From the NCBI GenBank assembly GCA_964390495.1, contig CAYMIN010000012.1:62001-126000 (forward strand): a stretch of 64,000 nucleotides of DNA. Reading direction: 5' to 3'. The notes under the pieces are model-generated. The model ran no database searches, was not told the DNA's origin, and worked only from the letters and a program-made list of their open reading frames with translations. The translations under genes were made by a program, and so were the position numbers. The DNA comes from UBA11051 sp964390495. GTDB taxonomy: Bacteria > Armatimonadota > Zipacnadia > Zipacnadales > UBA11051. This document shows, piece after piece, positions 7,911 through 15,336 of the stretch. Numbering within the stretch: position 1 is the first letter of the stretch; the number at the start of each line of letters is the position of its first letter.

Positions 7911-9092
7911 CTACTCAGAGAATTTCTCGATGAGACTCTGCATTTCCTTCTCGCCGCCTTGTTTGACTACTTCGTGAAGCAGCGTTGGCGTTGCCAGCAC
8001 GCTTCTCAGGTACTCCGGCCAGCCGACCATCTTGGCGGTTGCGGCGAAGTCCAAGGCGGCGATATGGCTATCATCCATAGTCTGCCATAGCTGTCGGAAT
8101 CCTGCTATCATCGCCTGGGTGTACATCTGATAGCTCAAGGTCGGCAGGTGTACTCGCGCCACCCCCATTTCCTCAAGCTCGCGAATATTGAACCTTTCCT
8201 TGGTTCTGCCGCCTCTGAGGGCATTGAAAGTACACGGCCCTTCAGTTTCTCGTACCAGTCGCTGTATGCTAGCCAGCTCATCTATGCCGTCGAAGGGGGG
8301 CACAGCCTCATAATAGACCGAGTCCGCGCCGGCTTCCAGATAGGCGTTGCCCCTCCGTATCGCATCTTGGATTGCTTCTTCTCCTGCGTTCATGGGGTAG
8401 GTCGAGAAGATGTCGGTTCTGGCATTGAGCGCCACATGACCGTATTCCGGCGCGAGCTGATCTCGAACCGCAGCCACTGCCTCGATCTTTTTGAGCATAT
8501 GCCCAAGCGGCAGGACTATCTTGCCTCCTCCCAGCCGTCCCGGCAGTATCACACTGCTGGACCCGATATGGCCGCACGACTTGAACCAGTGGAATCGGGG
8601 ATTGGTCTTGGCCTTGAGAAAATAGGCGGCTGCCTCCTCTCCGTACAGCTTGGACAATTCTTGATAGATGTCATCTCCCGGGTCCCACTCGTACTGCTGG
8701 TCCTCGAGATTAAAGCCGGCAACCCCCAGTCTGATGACCTGGGCAATGTGTTCTGCGGCTATCCTGGCGTCACCATAGCCATGATCCAGGTCAGCGGTCA
8801 GGATGCAGTGTGGGTAGTTCTGTAGCACATTATTGGCTATGTTCCGTATCTCCCAGAAGTACTCGTCCCAGCCGATCTGGCCGGTATCAGGGAGGAGGAA
8901 TCTTGCGGCGGCCACCCCAAAGCCCGAGACGTGGACCACCCACGGGCTCCTACTGCCCATCACTGCGTAGCCACTCATTGCGGCAGTCATCGCCGAGGTC
9001 GGGCCATGGACACCCACCGCCACCACTATCGGCCCCTCGCACTGATAGGCTTTGGTTAGGAACTCGCATAGTTTGTCGGATGGCTTTTCCAT
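7911..9092 (-). CDS. Isocitrate lyase/PEP mutase superfamily enzyme
   Basis: A 393-residue member of the PEP mutase/isocitrate lyase superfamily, whose enzymes form or break C-C or P-C bonds next to an alpha-keto acid through an enolate held by Mg2+. The core motif TADLDHGYGDA matches the family DxDxGYG metal-binding block, followed by GVAGFNLEDQ, VALNARTDIF and EAGADSVYYEA. No KKCGH signature of true isocitrate lyase is present, so a PEP-mutase-like, oxaloacetase or methylisocitrate-lyase-type activity is more likely. It is about 100 residues longer than typical PEP mutases. The open frame extends upstream to 9293, but that region reads as non-conserved sequence; ATG 9092 has GGGAG about 12 bases before it. 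No phosphonate partner such as phosphonopyruvate decarboxylase is nearby. It is divergent from the MscS gene. Confidence 0.85.
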   Translation of the reverse strand: MEKPSDKLCEFLTKAYQCEGPIVVAVGVHGPTSAMTAAMSGYAVMGSRSPWVVHVSGFGVAAARFLLPDTGQIGWDEYFWEIRNIANNVLQNYPHCILTADLDHGYGDARIAAEHIAQVIRLGVAGFNLEDQQYEWDPGDDIYQELSKLYGEEAAAYFLKAKTNPRFHWFKSCGHIGSSSVILPGRLGGGKIVLPLGHMLKKIEAVAAVRDQLAPEYGHVALNARTDIFSTYPMNAGEEAIQDAIRRGNAYLEAGADSVYYEAVPPFDGIDELASIQRLVRETEGPCTFNALRGGRTKERFNIRELEEMGVARVHLPTLSYQMYTQAMIAGFRQLWQTMDDSHIAALDFAATAKMVGWPEYLRSVLATPTLLHEVVKQGGEKEMQSLIEKFSE

Positions 9093-9251
9093 CTGTGTTT
9101 CATCTCCCAGGCTTTGGTGAAGGCTGTGCGCCAGAAAGAGGTTCACCGCCCGCCGGCCTATCCCTTCCGGAAGGCACTCCGCTCTGTTCTGACGGCGCCA
9201 TGAAGGATATTCTCTCCTCAGGGTTAATAGTAGATAAGTAACAGACCATGA

Positions 9252-11015
9252 ATGGCGCGCGAATGTCCTAAGCCAAGCAAGGGGATGGCCCAACTGCAGA
9301 TGGCAATTAGCATGGAGTTACTGACAAGCAATCTGTCAATACTGGTAGTCGGCTTGGCGCTGCTGGCGCTTGGCGGTGTGGTCCTGCAGCGGTTGCTCAA
9401 AATGGCGGTGCAGGCCGTTGGCCGGCTTAGCCTGGACGACCAGCGCCGCTTGTTCGGGCCGGAGCGCACCGACGAAATCGTCGCCTATCTCACCCGGCTG
9501 GTGTACCTGGTATTCGGCATCACAGCGGTGGCCGCCATCGCCGCCGCCATCTACCTGACCTTCGCCGGCATTAACGTTGCGGAGCAGATTCTCTATCGGC
9601 TGCAGGTCCTAACCTGGGCGGACCTTGCGCCGGTCGGAGTTCTGCTGCTGCAGTTCATTGCCCTACTGGTTCTGCTGCGACTTGGCGGGTGGCTGGGGCG
9701 ACTATTCAGCGAGTGGGTGGTGGTTCGTCTCAAGGCCGCAGCAAAGGTGCGTGTCGAGGACCAACGCATCGAGCGCATTGGCCGTCGGATGGTCGCGGCG
9801 TTGCGCGCCTTACTCTGGTATTGCGGTGCGATGGTGGCGATCTACCTGCTTGGCATCCCGGAGACGGGCGCGCACAGCTTGCTGGTAGTATTCGAGATCA
9901 TCGTGGTCTATTGTCTGGTCAGTCTGATCGCCCTGGCGCTGTCGGTGGCGGTGGACGCCATCTATGAGGGCCTGGTGCAGTACTGGGACGAGCAGAGCGA
10001 CGCGCTCTGGGAAAGTCGCCATCAGATCAGCAGTCTCAGCGACCGCATCAAGACCGCCCTGCAATGGGCCGTCTATATCGCCGCCCTTACTTATTTGGCC
10101 TCGCGAATCACTTTCGGCGGATACACCATCGGCGAGCGCACGCTCGAGGGCATCTTGTACGATCTTGCGGCCGCTGCCGCCAAGGTCATCGCCATCTGGA
10201 TTGCCGCGATGCTCTTGGTCGAAATCAGCGCGCTGCTGGTCCACCGGCTGTCTCTGAAGCCCGATGCTGACGGCATCGTCCCCAAGCGTCGCCAGACCGT
10301 GGTGCCGCTGCTCAGTAGTGTGGTCCGCTATGCGGTATATTTCATCGCCGCGGTCATGGCGCTGAATAGCCTCGGCGTGGACACCACCGCAATCCTGGCC
10401 GGTGCAGGCATCGCCGGCTTGGCCATCGGCTTCGGTGCCCAGAACCTCATTCGCGACCTGGTTTCCGGCTTCTTCATTCTCTTCGAGGGCTATTTCTGGG
10501 TCGGCGACTGGGTTGATACCGGCCAGCACCGGGGCGTGGTCGAAAGCATCACTCTACGCAGCACCTGGATTCGCGACGTGGACGGAATGCTTCACATCAT
10601 TCCCAATGGCGAGGTCCAGGCGCTGAGCAACTATTCCCGCGATTTCGTTCGGGCGGTCGTTGATGTCGGCGTCTCCTATGAGGGCGACCTCGAGAAGGCT
10701 ATCAATGTTTCACGTGAAACATTGAGGAATCTGGAATATGATAGCGATGATGTCACCGGCCCGCCCGACATCCGCGTGATTGATTTCGGCGGCTCGGCGG
10801 TCGGCTTACGTCTCTGGCTGAGGGTGAAACCGGGCATGCACCTCAAGGTCGCCTCTGAGATGCGCCGCCGCATCAAGGCCGCCTATCACGAAAACGGCGT
10901 CGAAATCCCCTTCGCGCGCCAGGTCGTCATCTTCGAGCAGGCCGACGGCCAGCAAGTCAACGAGATACCCATCAGAATCGTCGGCGACCGACCCGGCCCA
11001 TCCAACCTAGGCTGA
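9252..11015 (+). CDS. MscS-family mechanosensitive channel with extended N-terminus
   Basis: An inner-membrane MscS-type channel that would release solutes when membrane tension rises. The 587 residues carry several N-terminal hydrophobic segments (about residues 25-45, 80-105, 120-145, 190-230, 270-345), then the conserved pore and beta domain: TTAILAGAGIAGLAIGFGAQNLIRD, FILFEGYFWVGDWV, and IIPNGEVQALSNYSRD, and a C-terminal alpha/beta domain to the end. It belongs to the longer YbdG/YkuT-like branch. The start is uncertain: ATG codons at 9252, 9285, 9300 and 9312 are all in frame and none has an ideal ribosome-binding site. The next gene starts 18 bases after its stop. A perfect parS-like palindrome is embedded in codons for INVSRETL near residue 486. 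Confidence 0.9.
   Translation: MARECPKPSKGMAQLQMAISMELLTSNLSILVVGLALLALGGVVLQRLLKMAVQAVGRLSLDDQRRLFGPERTDEIVAYLTRLVYLVFGITAVAAIAAAIYLTFAGINVAEQILYRLQVLTWADLAPVGVLLLQFIALLVLLRLGGWLGRLFSEWVVVRLKAAAKVRVEDQRIERIGRRMVAALRALLWYCGAMVAIYLLGIPETGAHSLLVVFEIIVVYCLVSLIALALSVAVDAIYEGLVQYWDEQSDALWESRHQISSLSDRIKTALQWAVYIAALTYLASRITFGGYTIGERTLEGILYDLAAAAAKVIAIWIAAMLLVEISALLVHRLSLKPDADGIVPKRRQTVVPLLSSVVRYAVYFIAAVMALNSLGVDTTAILAGAGIAGLAIGFGAQNLIRDLVSGFFILFEGYFWVGDWVDTGQHRGVVESITLRSTWIRDVDGMLHIIPNGEVQALSNYSRDFVRAVVDVGVSYEGDLEKAINVSRETLRNLEYDSDDVTGPPDIRVIDFGGSAVGLRLWLRVKPGMHLKVASEMRRRIKAAYHENGVEIPFARQVVIFEQADGQQVNEIPIRIVGDRPGPSNLG
10702..10725. other. parS-like centromere site (ParB-binding palindrome)
   Basis: The 16-base core TGTTTCACGTGAAACA at 10706-10721 fits the Spo0J/ParB parS consensus, and dyad symmetry continues without a mismatch to 24 bases (10702-10725). 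It is inside the MscS coding region, reading I-N-V-S-R-E-T-L in frame. parS copies embedded in genes near the origin are typical of ParABS systems; the parA and parB genes are not in this window. Confidence 0.85.
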
Positions 11016-11033
11016 TAGTGGGACATCCGCACA

Positions 11034-11879
11034 ATGCCCAACTGCCCGCAGTGCCAAGCTTGGCTGCGCGAAAACACCCGGAGCTGCCCCCATTGTGGGG
11101 CGGACGCGTCATGGTGGCTGGCTCGTGAAGACCAGGTTTACGGTCCCTATGACCTCGCCACCGTGCGCTTTATCCTGGCTGATGACCGGGCTACGCCCCA
11201 GGACCTGGCGATGATTGGCCGCGAGGGCCAGTGGCAGCCTCTGGGTGAACTCATCGGCGAGCAGGGCTTGGCGACGACTGGGAGGAGCCTGCCGCCTGTT
11301 GCAGCTACCGCTAGCACCGAGCAGACCGCTGCACCGGCCAAGGCTCAGGCCAGGTATCGCAACTGCTCGGCCGGCGGGTGGCTGGTGTACGTGATGGGGT
11401 TTGTGCTTGTCTGCGCGGCTGCGGGCGGAGGGATAATCTGGCCCGCCTATGCCCGCGTCTCCAGGGAGAGTGCCGCCCAGCAGGCCGAAAGCAATCTGCG
11501 GCAGATCGGTTTGGCGTTGCAGCTATATGCGCACGAATCCGGTGGGCGCTTGCCACCGCCGGGCAGGTGGCAAGCAGTGGTGGCACGTTATCTGCCTGAC
11601 CCGGCGGCATATCACAGTCGCATCCGCGGCCGAGATGAAGGGTACTGGTACAATGAGGCTCTGGCCGCAGGTAATTCGCAGCAGTGGAGCAACAAGGCCA
11701 GATTGGTAGTGGCAGCCGAACCGGGCGCTTTAGACCCCACGTCCGGCGCTTCGCCGCGCGCTGAGGGCTTTCTCTATCTCTATGCTGATGGGCAGGTCAA
11801 GGCCCATCAGCCGGGCGAACAGATTGGCGACGTGCAGCCAGCGATTACCGGCTTGCCCGCGCGGCGCGAGACCGAGTAA
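11034..11879 (+). CDS. Zinc-ribbon/GYF_2 membrane protein with DUF1559-like tail
   Basis: A 281-residue composite protein of unknown function. It has an N-terminal zinc ribbon (C4, C7, C18, C21), a GYF_2/DUF4339-like module (WWLAREDQVYGPYDLATVRF to about residue 78), a low-complexity Ala/Thr linker, one transmembrane helix at about residues 115-138, then a segment close to the start of DUF1559 proteins (RVSRESAAQQAESNLRQIG, RLPP) and a late YLYADGQVK that echoes their H-X9-DG end. By family knowledge GYF_2 modules bind peptides, and DUF1559 parts are extracytoplasmic. The cytoplasmic ribbon and GYF would therefore sit on the inside and the pilin-like part outside. It follows the MscS gene by 18 bases and probably shares its transcript. 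The start ATG lacks an obvious Shine-Dalgarno sequence, which fits translational coupling. Confidence 0.75.
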   Translation: MPNCPQCQAWLRENTRSCPHCGADASWWLAREDQVYGPYDLATVRFILADDRATPQDLAMIGREGQWQPLGELIGEQGLATTGRSLPPVAATASTEQTAAPAKAQARYRNCSAGGWLVYVMGFVLVCAAAGGGIIWPAYARVSRESAAQQAESNLRQIGLALQLYAHESGGRLPPPGRWQAVVARYLPDPAAYHSRIRGRDEGYWYNEALAAGNSQQWSNKARLVVAAEPGALDPTSGASPRAEGFLYLYADGQVKAHQPGEQIGDVQPAITGLPARRETE

Positions 11880-11890
11880 TGCAGAAGATG

Positions 11891-11914
11891 CGTAGCTCGG
11901 GCTTCCAGCCCGAG
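11891..11914. repeat. REP-like intergenic palindrome, copy 1
   Basis: CGTAGC followed by a perfect hairpin CTCGGGCTTCCAGCCCGAG (8-bp stem, 3-base loop, 11896-11914). It lies between the ends of the converging GYF_2 and HldE-like genes. The 24-base unit recurs with one change at 16892-16915. Confidence 0.7.
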
Positions 11915-11950
11915 GTCGTTGCTGAGGAATAGTCCAGCCTAGCCAGCGGC

Positions 11951-13057
11951 CTAGCGCCGATTGTCCCCATGGATCTTGCGCAGCAGGTTGGTGGTAGAGG
12001 CCCCCTCCTCGCCCGGTATCAGCACGATCTTGCCGCCGTAGGCCTCCACCAGTCGCCGTTCGGTCTGGTTGATGGTATCTATGGTGTAGTCCCCGCCCTT
12101 GACATAGACCTCCGGTTTGAGCGCCTCCAGCAGCGGGCACACATCCTCGGTGCCGAACAGGATTACCGCGTCAATGCAGCCAAGGCCCGACAGTACCATC
12201 ACCCGCTCCTGCTCATCGAGCACGGGCCGTCCGGGGCCCTTGAGGGCGTGCACGGATTCATCGCTATTCAGCGCCAGGATGAAGCAATCACCGCTGGCGG
12301 CGGCCAGGCGCAGGTACTTGACATGGCCGGCGTGGAGCAGATCGAAGCAGCCGTTGGTAAACACGATACTGCCGCCACGATCCCGCACCTGCTGCGCCAG
12401 CCAGAGTAGCTCATTGAGTGACTTCAGCTTGCTGCCGTCGCTGGCCGCCGTGACGCTGATCTGATCGGCTTCTACGGTCGCCAGTTTGATGTTACCGGCC
12501 TGGGCGAGCTCGCGCACATGGCTGACAAGCGCCTGTACACCGGGTCCTTCGCTCTCGACCGTGACGATGAGCTCAACATCCTGAGCGGCTTGTTCAGCGG
12601 CGGCGAGCAACTGGTGTTGGCTGGGCTCGTCCACCGCCTCTTCTGCAGGCGTAACCAGTTGCAGCAGCGGGTGGCGGGCTTTGCTCTGATCTGCCGCCGT
12701 GATCTCGGTAACCGTGGTCGTCTCCGCCTGGGGGTCGGATATCACGGCCTGGACATCTATCTCCTCGGCAGCCAGATGGGTCAAGAGAAGTCGGCCCGTA
12801 TAGTCATCACCGGCTATTCCGGCGAGGCTGACCTCGGCACCGGCGGTCTTGAGCATCCGGGCTACTGCCGCGGCGCCGCCGGGCACGTAGTCATGCCGCA
12901 GCACCTGCAGGCGCGGGACCGGGCTATGGTCGGCGATGCCGGCCATGGTGCCATGTACCAGACTCTGCATGAACAGCTCGCCGACTACAAGCACGCGGCG
13001 ACCTGCGACCTCTTCCAGCAACTGTGCCAGACTCTTGTCTGTGAACAAGCCGCTCAC
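11951..13057 (-). CDS. HldE/RfaE-like protein: degenerate kinase half plus nucleotidyltransferase
   Basis: A 368-residue protein. Residues about 228-365 are a complete RfaE2/HldE-type nucleotidyltransferase: FTNGCFDLLHAGHVKYL with HxGH, SDESV, ERVMVLSGL, VKGGDY and a late STTNLL block. Such enzymes join a sugar phosphate to a nucleotide, usually for ADP-heptose. Residues about 18-205 resemble only the front of the PfkB-type heptose-7-phosphate kinase (VPGGAAAVARMLKTAGAEV, GIAGDD) but the substrate Asp of GDVMLD is replaced (GELFMQ) and the C-terminal half with the catalytic GAGD base is absent; bifunctional HldE is around 475 residues. The kinase part is probably inactive or regulatory. Start is GTG 13057 or, better spaced from AAGGAG, TTG 13048. 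A promoter is visible at 13102-13130. Confidence 0.85.
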   Translation of the reverse strand: MSGLFTDKSLAQLLEEVAGRRVLVVGELFMQSLVHGTMAGIADHSPVPRLQVLRHDYVPGGAAAVARMLKTAGAEVSLAGIAGDDYTGRLLLTHLAAEEIDVQAVISDPQAETTTVTEITAADQSKARHPLLQLVTPAEEAVDEPSQHQLLAAAEQAAQDVELIVTVESEGPGVQALVSHVRELAQAGNIKLATVEADQISVTAASDGSKLKSLNELLWLAQQVRDRGGSIVFTNGCFDLLHAGHVKYLRLAAASGDCFILALNSDESVHALKGPGRPVLDEQERVMVLSGLGCIDAVILFGTEDVCPLLEALKPEVYVKGGDYTIDTINQTERRLVEAYGGKIVLIPGEEGASTTNLLRKIHGDNRR

Positions 13058-13101
13058 TCCTTCGCCCTGTTGGCCTTGGGCGCTTCTTCGCTGTCGCTAT
13101 A

Positions 13102-13130
13102 ATGATACCCTACACAGCGGCAAAGGTGAA
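13102..13130 (-). promoter_or_regulatory. Sigma-70-like promoter for the HldE-like gene
   Basis: On the minus strand, TTCACC (-35, 13130-13125) and TATCAT (-10, 13107-13102) are separated by exactly 17 bases, matching four and five of six consensus bases. The leader to the gene start would be about 40 bases. Confidence 0.55.
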
Positions 13131-13144
13131 GCTCTAGATGGGAT

Positions 13145-13173
13145 TTGACAGGATGTCCGGGGTGTGGTAAGAT
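13145..13173 (+). promoter_or_regulatory. Sigma-70-like promoter for the LOG-glnA unit
   Basis: A perfect TTGACA (13145-13150), a 17-base spacer and TAAGAT (13168-13173) sit about 125 bases upstream of the LOG-family start, divergent from the HldE-like promoter. The leader is GC-rich and unusually long for this window. Confidence 0.65.
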
Positions 13174-13298
13174 GAAAGAGGCGCGGGTAATGGTGTGACA
13201 AAACAAGGGCGCGAGGCAGCGACGAGCTGGCCGCGTCTTTTCTCTTTGCTTGACTCGGCCGCGGTTGTAAGTTCAGTCCCGTGGAGGTACTCGCAATC

Positions 13299-13889
13299 AT
13301 GCTTCAGTCGATCACAACCAAAGTAGGGGTTATGGGGTCAGCCGGTGGGCAGTTGTCTCCAGAGGCCCTGGCTAAGGCCGCCAAGCTCGGCGAGGAACTT
13401 GCCTCCCATGACTGTGTCGTCATTACCGGTGCTTGTCCTGGGCTTCCTCATGCGGCGGCGGTCGCCGCTCACGAGGCCGGGGCGCTGGTCATCGGCGTGT
13501 CGCCGGCCCTGAGTCTGGTTGAGCACATCGAGCGGTACAACTCCCCTTACGAGGAATACGATTGCATCATCTACACCGGCAGCGGCTTGATGGGACGCGA
13601 GGTCGCCACCATTCGTAGCTGCGACATCGTGGTGATACTCGGCGGGCGCTCGGGGACCCTCGGCGAATTCGCCATAGCTTTTGATGAGGGCAAGCTGATA
13701 GCCGTACTCGAGAGCACCGGTGGCATTGCCGACCACATCCGCAAAGTTGTACAGATGATAGACAAGCAGACCAACGCCGACATCATCTATAGCGAGGACC
13801 CCAAGACCTTGCTGGAGCGGGCTATGGCGCTGCATGAGGTGCGGGTTGCCGAGCATCGCGCTTACTGTCCGCCTCCGCCTGACGGCTAG
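13299..13889 (+). CDS. LOG-family / TIGR00725-like SLOG-domain protein
   Basis: A 196-residue Rossmann-like protein of the LOG/TIGR00725 group. The nucleotide-binding features are KVGVMGSAGG at the N-terminus, VITGACPGLPHAAAVAAHEAG, GVSPA and the GGRSGTLGE block equivalent to the family PGGxGTxxE. Related LOG proteins split cytokinin-type nucleotide monophosphates, but for the TIGR00725 branch the activity is not settled, and the PGG of the canonical motif here reads LGG-R-SGT. Start ATG 13299 is preferred over GTG 13281 because GGAGGT lies ten bases upstream and the conserved strand follows at once. A perfect-35 promoter lies upstream. It precedes glnA by 58 bases, and its stop codon directly abuts the hairpin that covers the glnA ribosome-binding site. 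Confidence 0.85.
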   Translation: MLQSITTKVGVMGSAGGQLSPEALAKAAKLGEELASHDCVVITGACPGLPHAAAVAAHEAGALVIGVSPALSLVEHIERYNSPYEEYDCIIYTGSGLMGREVATIRSCDIVVILGGRSGTLGEFAIAFDEGKLIAVLESTGGIADHIRKVVQMIDKQTNADIIYSEDPKTLLERAMALHEVRVAEHRAYCPPPPDG

Positions 13890-13890
13890 G

Positions 13891-13941
13891 CCTCCTGCTT
13901 ACCTCAAAAAAAAAACCCTTGCGTAGCGGGGTAACAGGAGG
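13891..13941 (+). promoter_or_regulatory. Hairpin able to sequester the glnA ribosome-binding site
   Basis: CCTCCTGCTTACC (13891-13903), one base after the upstream stop codon, can pair with GGTAACAGGAGG (13930-13941) as a 12-bp stem with a single bulged C. The 3' arm contains AGGAGG, the glnA Shine-Dalgarno sequence, six bases before the ATG. A ten-A tract lies in the loop. Ribosomes finishing the upstream gene would disrupt the 5' arm, so translational coupling or a conditional switch is plausible. Confidence 0.6.
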
Positions 13942-13947
13942 CGACAA

Positions 13948-15279
13948 ATGGAAGCCGGTATTGATGGCGTGCTGCAGCAGGCCGAGCAACACAATGTTAA
14001 GTTCGTCACCTTGTGGTTCACCGATGTCTTAGGTTCCCTCAAAAGCCTGACCATCAGCGCCGACGGGCTTGAGGAGGCCTGTCACCACGGTCGCAACTTT
14101 GACGGCTCCTCCATCGAGGGCTTCGCGCGGATTGACGAAAGCGACATGACCGCCATGCCCGACCCCTCTACCTTCACCCTGATGCCCTGGCAGGACAATG
14201 GTGAGGCGCGGGTCGCGAAGGTCTTCTGCAACATCTGCAAGCCCAACGGTGAGCCCTCGGGAATGGACTCGCGCGGCGTGCTGCAACGCAATCTGAAGAA
14301 AGCTGCCGACTTGGGCTTCACCTATAAAGTCGGCCCAGAGCTGGAGTACTTTTACTTCAAGCAGACCCGCACGCCGCTGGAGGGCCTAGACGATGGCGGT
14401 TACTTCGACAACACCCCGCCCGACATCGCCTCCCAGTTGCGCCGCGAGACCGTTCTCGCCCTCGAAGCGATGGGCGTGGTTGTGGACTATTCCCACCATG
14501 AAGTCGCCCCCAGTCAGCACGAAATAGATCTGCACTATACCGATGCGCTGAAGATGGCCGACAACACCATGGTGTACCGGCTGGTGGTCAAGGAGATTGC
14601 CTTGCGCAACGGCTGCTACGCCACCTTCATGCCCAAGCCGATTGCCGATATCAACGGCAGCGGCATGCACGTACACCAGAGCCTGTGGCAGGAGGGGCAG
14701 AACGCCTTCTTCTCGGAGGATGACGAGCACCATCTCTCGCAGGTGGGCAAGCAATTCCTGGCCGGGCTTTTGCGTCATGCTCGCGAGATTACGGCCGTCA
14801 CCAACCAATGGGTCAACTCGTACAAGCGGCTGATCCCCGGCTACGAGGCGCCCGTCTATGTGTCATGGGCCCAGATCAACCGCTCCGACCTGGTGCGCAT
14901 CCCCTCATATCGCGAGGGCTCTCCGCAGACGGTGCGGCTGGAGTATCGCGCGCCCGACCCGGCCGCCAACCCCTATTTGGCCTTCGCCGTGATGCTGGCC
15001 GCCGGGCTGGCCGGGATCGAGAACGACTACGAGTTGCCGCCGGCGACCGAGCGCAACGTCTATACTATGTCACAGCAGGAGCGCGAAGAGCTTGGCATCA
15101 AGACTCTCCCCGGCAGCTTGCACGAAGCCGTAGCTCTGGCCGAAGAAAGCCAGGTAGTCCGCGAAGCTCTCGGTGAGGAGCTCTTTGAGGTCTTGATCGA
15201 GAACAAGAAGATCGAGTGGGACCGCTACCGCTCGCAGGTAACCTCCTGGGAACTCGAAACCTACCTACCGGTGTTGTAG
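13948..15279 (+). CDS. glnA: Type I glutamine synthetase (GSI-alpha class)
   Basis: A 443-residue glutamine synthetase that makes glutamine from glutamate, ammonia and ATP in the cytoplasm as a dodecamer. Diagnostic blocks are FTDVLGSLKS, DGSSIEGFARIDESDM, EVAPSQHEID, NGSGMHVHQSLW, KRLIPGYEAPVYVSW and EYRAPDPAANPYLA. The length and the lack of a 25-residue insert or an adenylylation loop near the C-terminus place it in the GSI-alpha class. Arg61 in GFARIDESD corresponds to Arg62 of the Bacillus subtilis enzyme, which mediates feedback inhibition, so control by glutamine is likely. The start has AGGAGG at six bases, within the hairpin at 13891-13941. No GlnK/PII gene is adjacent. Confidence 0.97.
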   Translation: MEAGIDGVLQQAEQHNVKFVTLWFTDVLGSLKSLTISADGLEEACHHGRNFDGSSIEGFARIDESDMTAMPDPSTFTLMPWQDNGEARVAKVFCNICKPNGEPSGMDSRGVLQRNLKKAADLGFTYKVGPELEYFYFKQTRTPLEGLDDGGYFDNTPPDIASQLRRETVLALEAMGVVVDYSHHEVAPSQHEIDLHYTDALKMADNTMVYRLVVKEIALRNGCYATFMPKPIADINGSGMHVHQSLWQEGQNAFFSEDDEHHLSQVGKQFLAGLLRHAREITAVTNQWVNSYKRLIPGYEAPVYVSWAQINRSDLVRIPSYREGSPQTVRLEYRAPDPAANPYLAFAVMLAAGLAGIENDYELPPATERNVYTMSQQEREELGIKTLPGSLHEAVALAEESQVVREALGEELFEVLIENKKIEWDRYRSQVTSWELETYLPVL

Positions 15280-15336
15280 CTGGCACCGGCACGCGGAGCA
15301 GTAACTAGACCTAGCAGTCAGAGGGCTGGTCTTACC

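Noticed and set aside
7911..9092. Phosphonate biosynthesis cluster
   Set aside because: The enzyme is only a superfamily member of PEP mutase; no phosphonopyruvate decarboxylase or transaminase accompanies it.
13891..13947. Glutamine riboswitch (glnA RNA) upstream of glnA
   Set aside because: The leader is a simple stem with a poly-A loop and lacks the multi-helix junction expected for the known motif. It is better described as a ribosome-binding-site hairpin.
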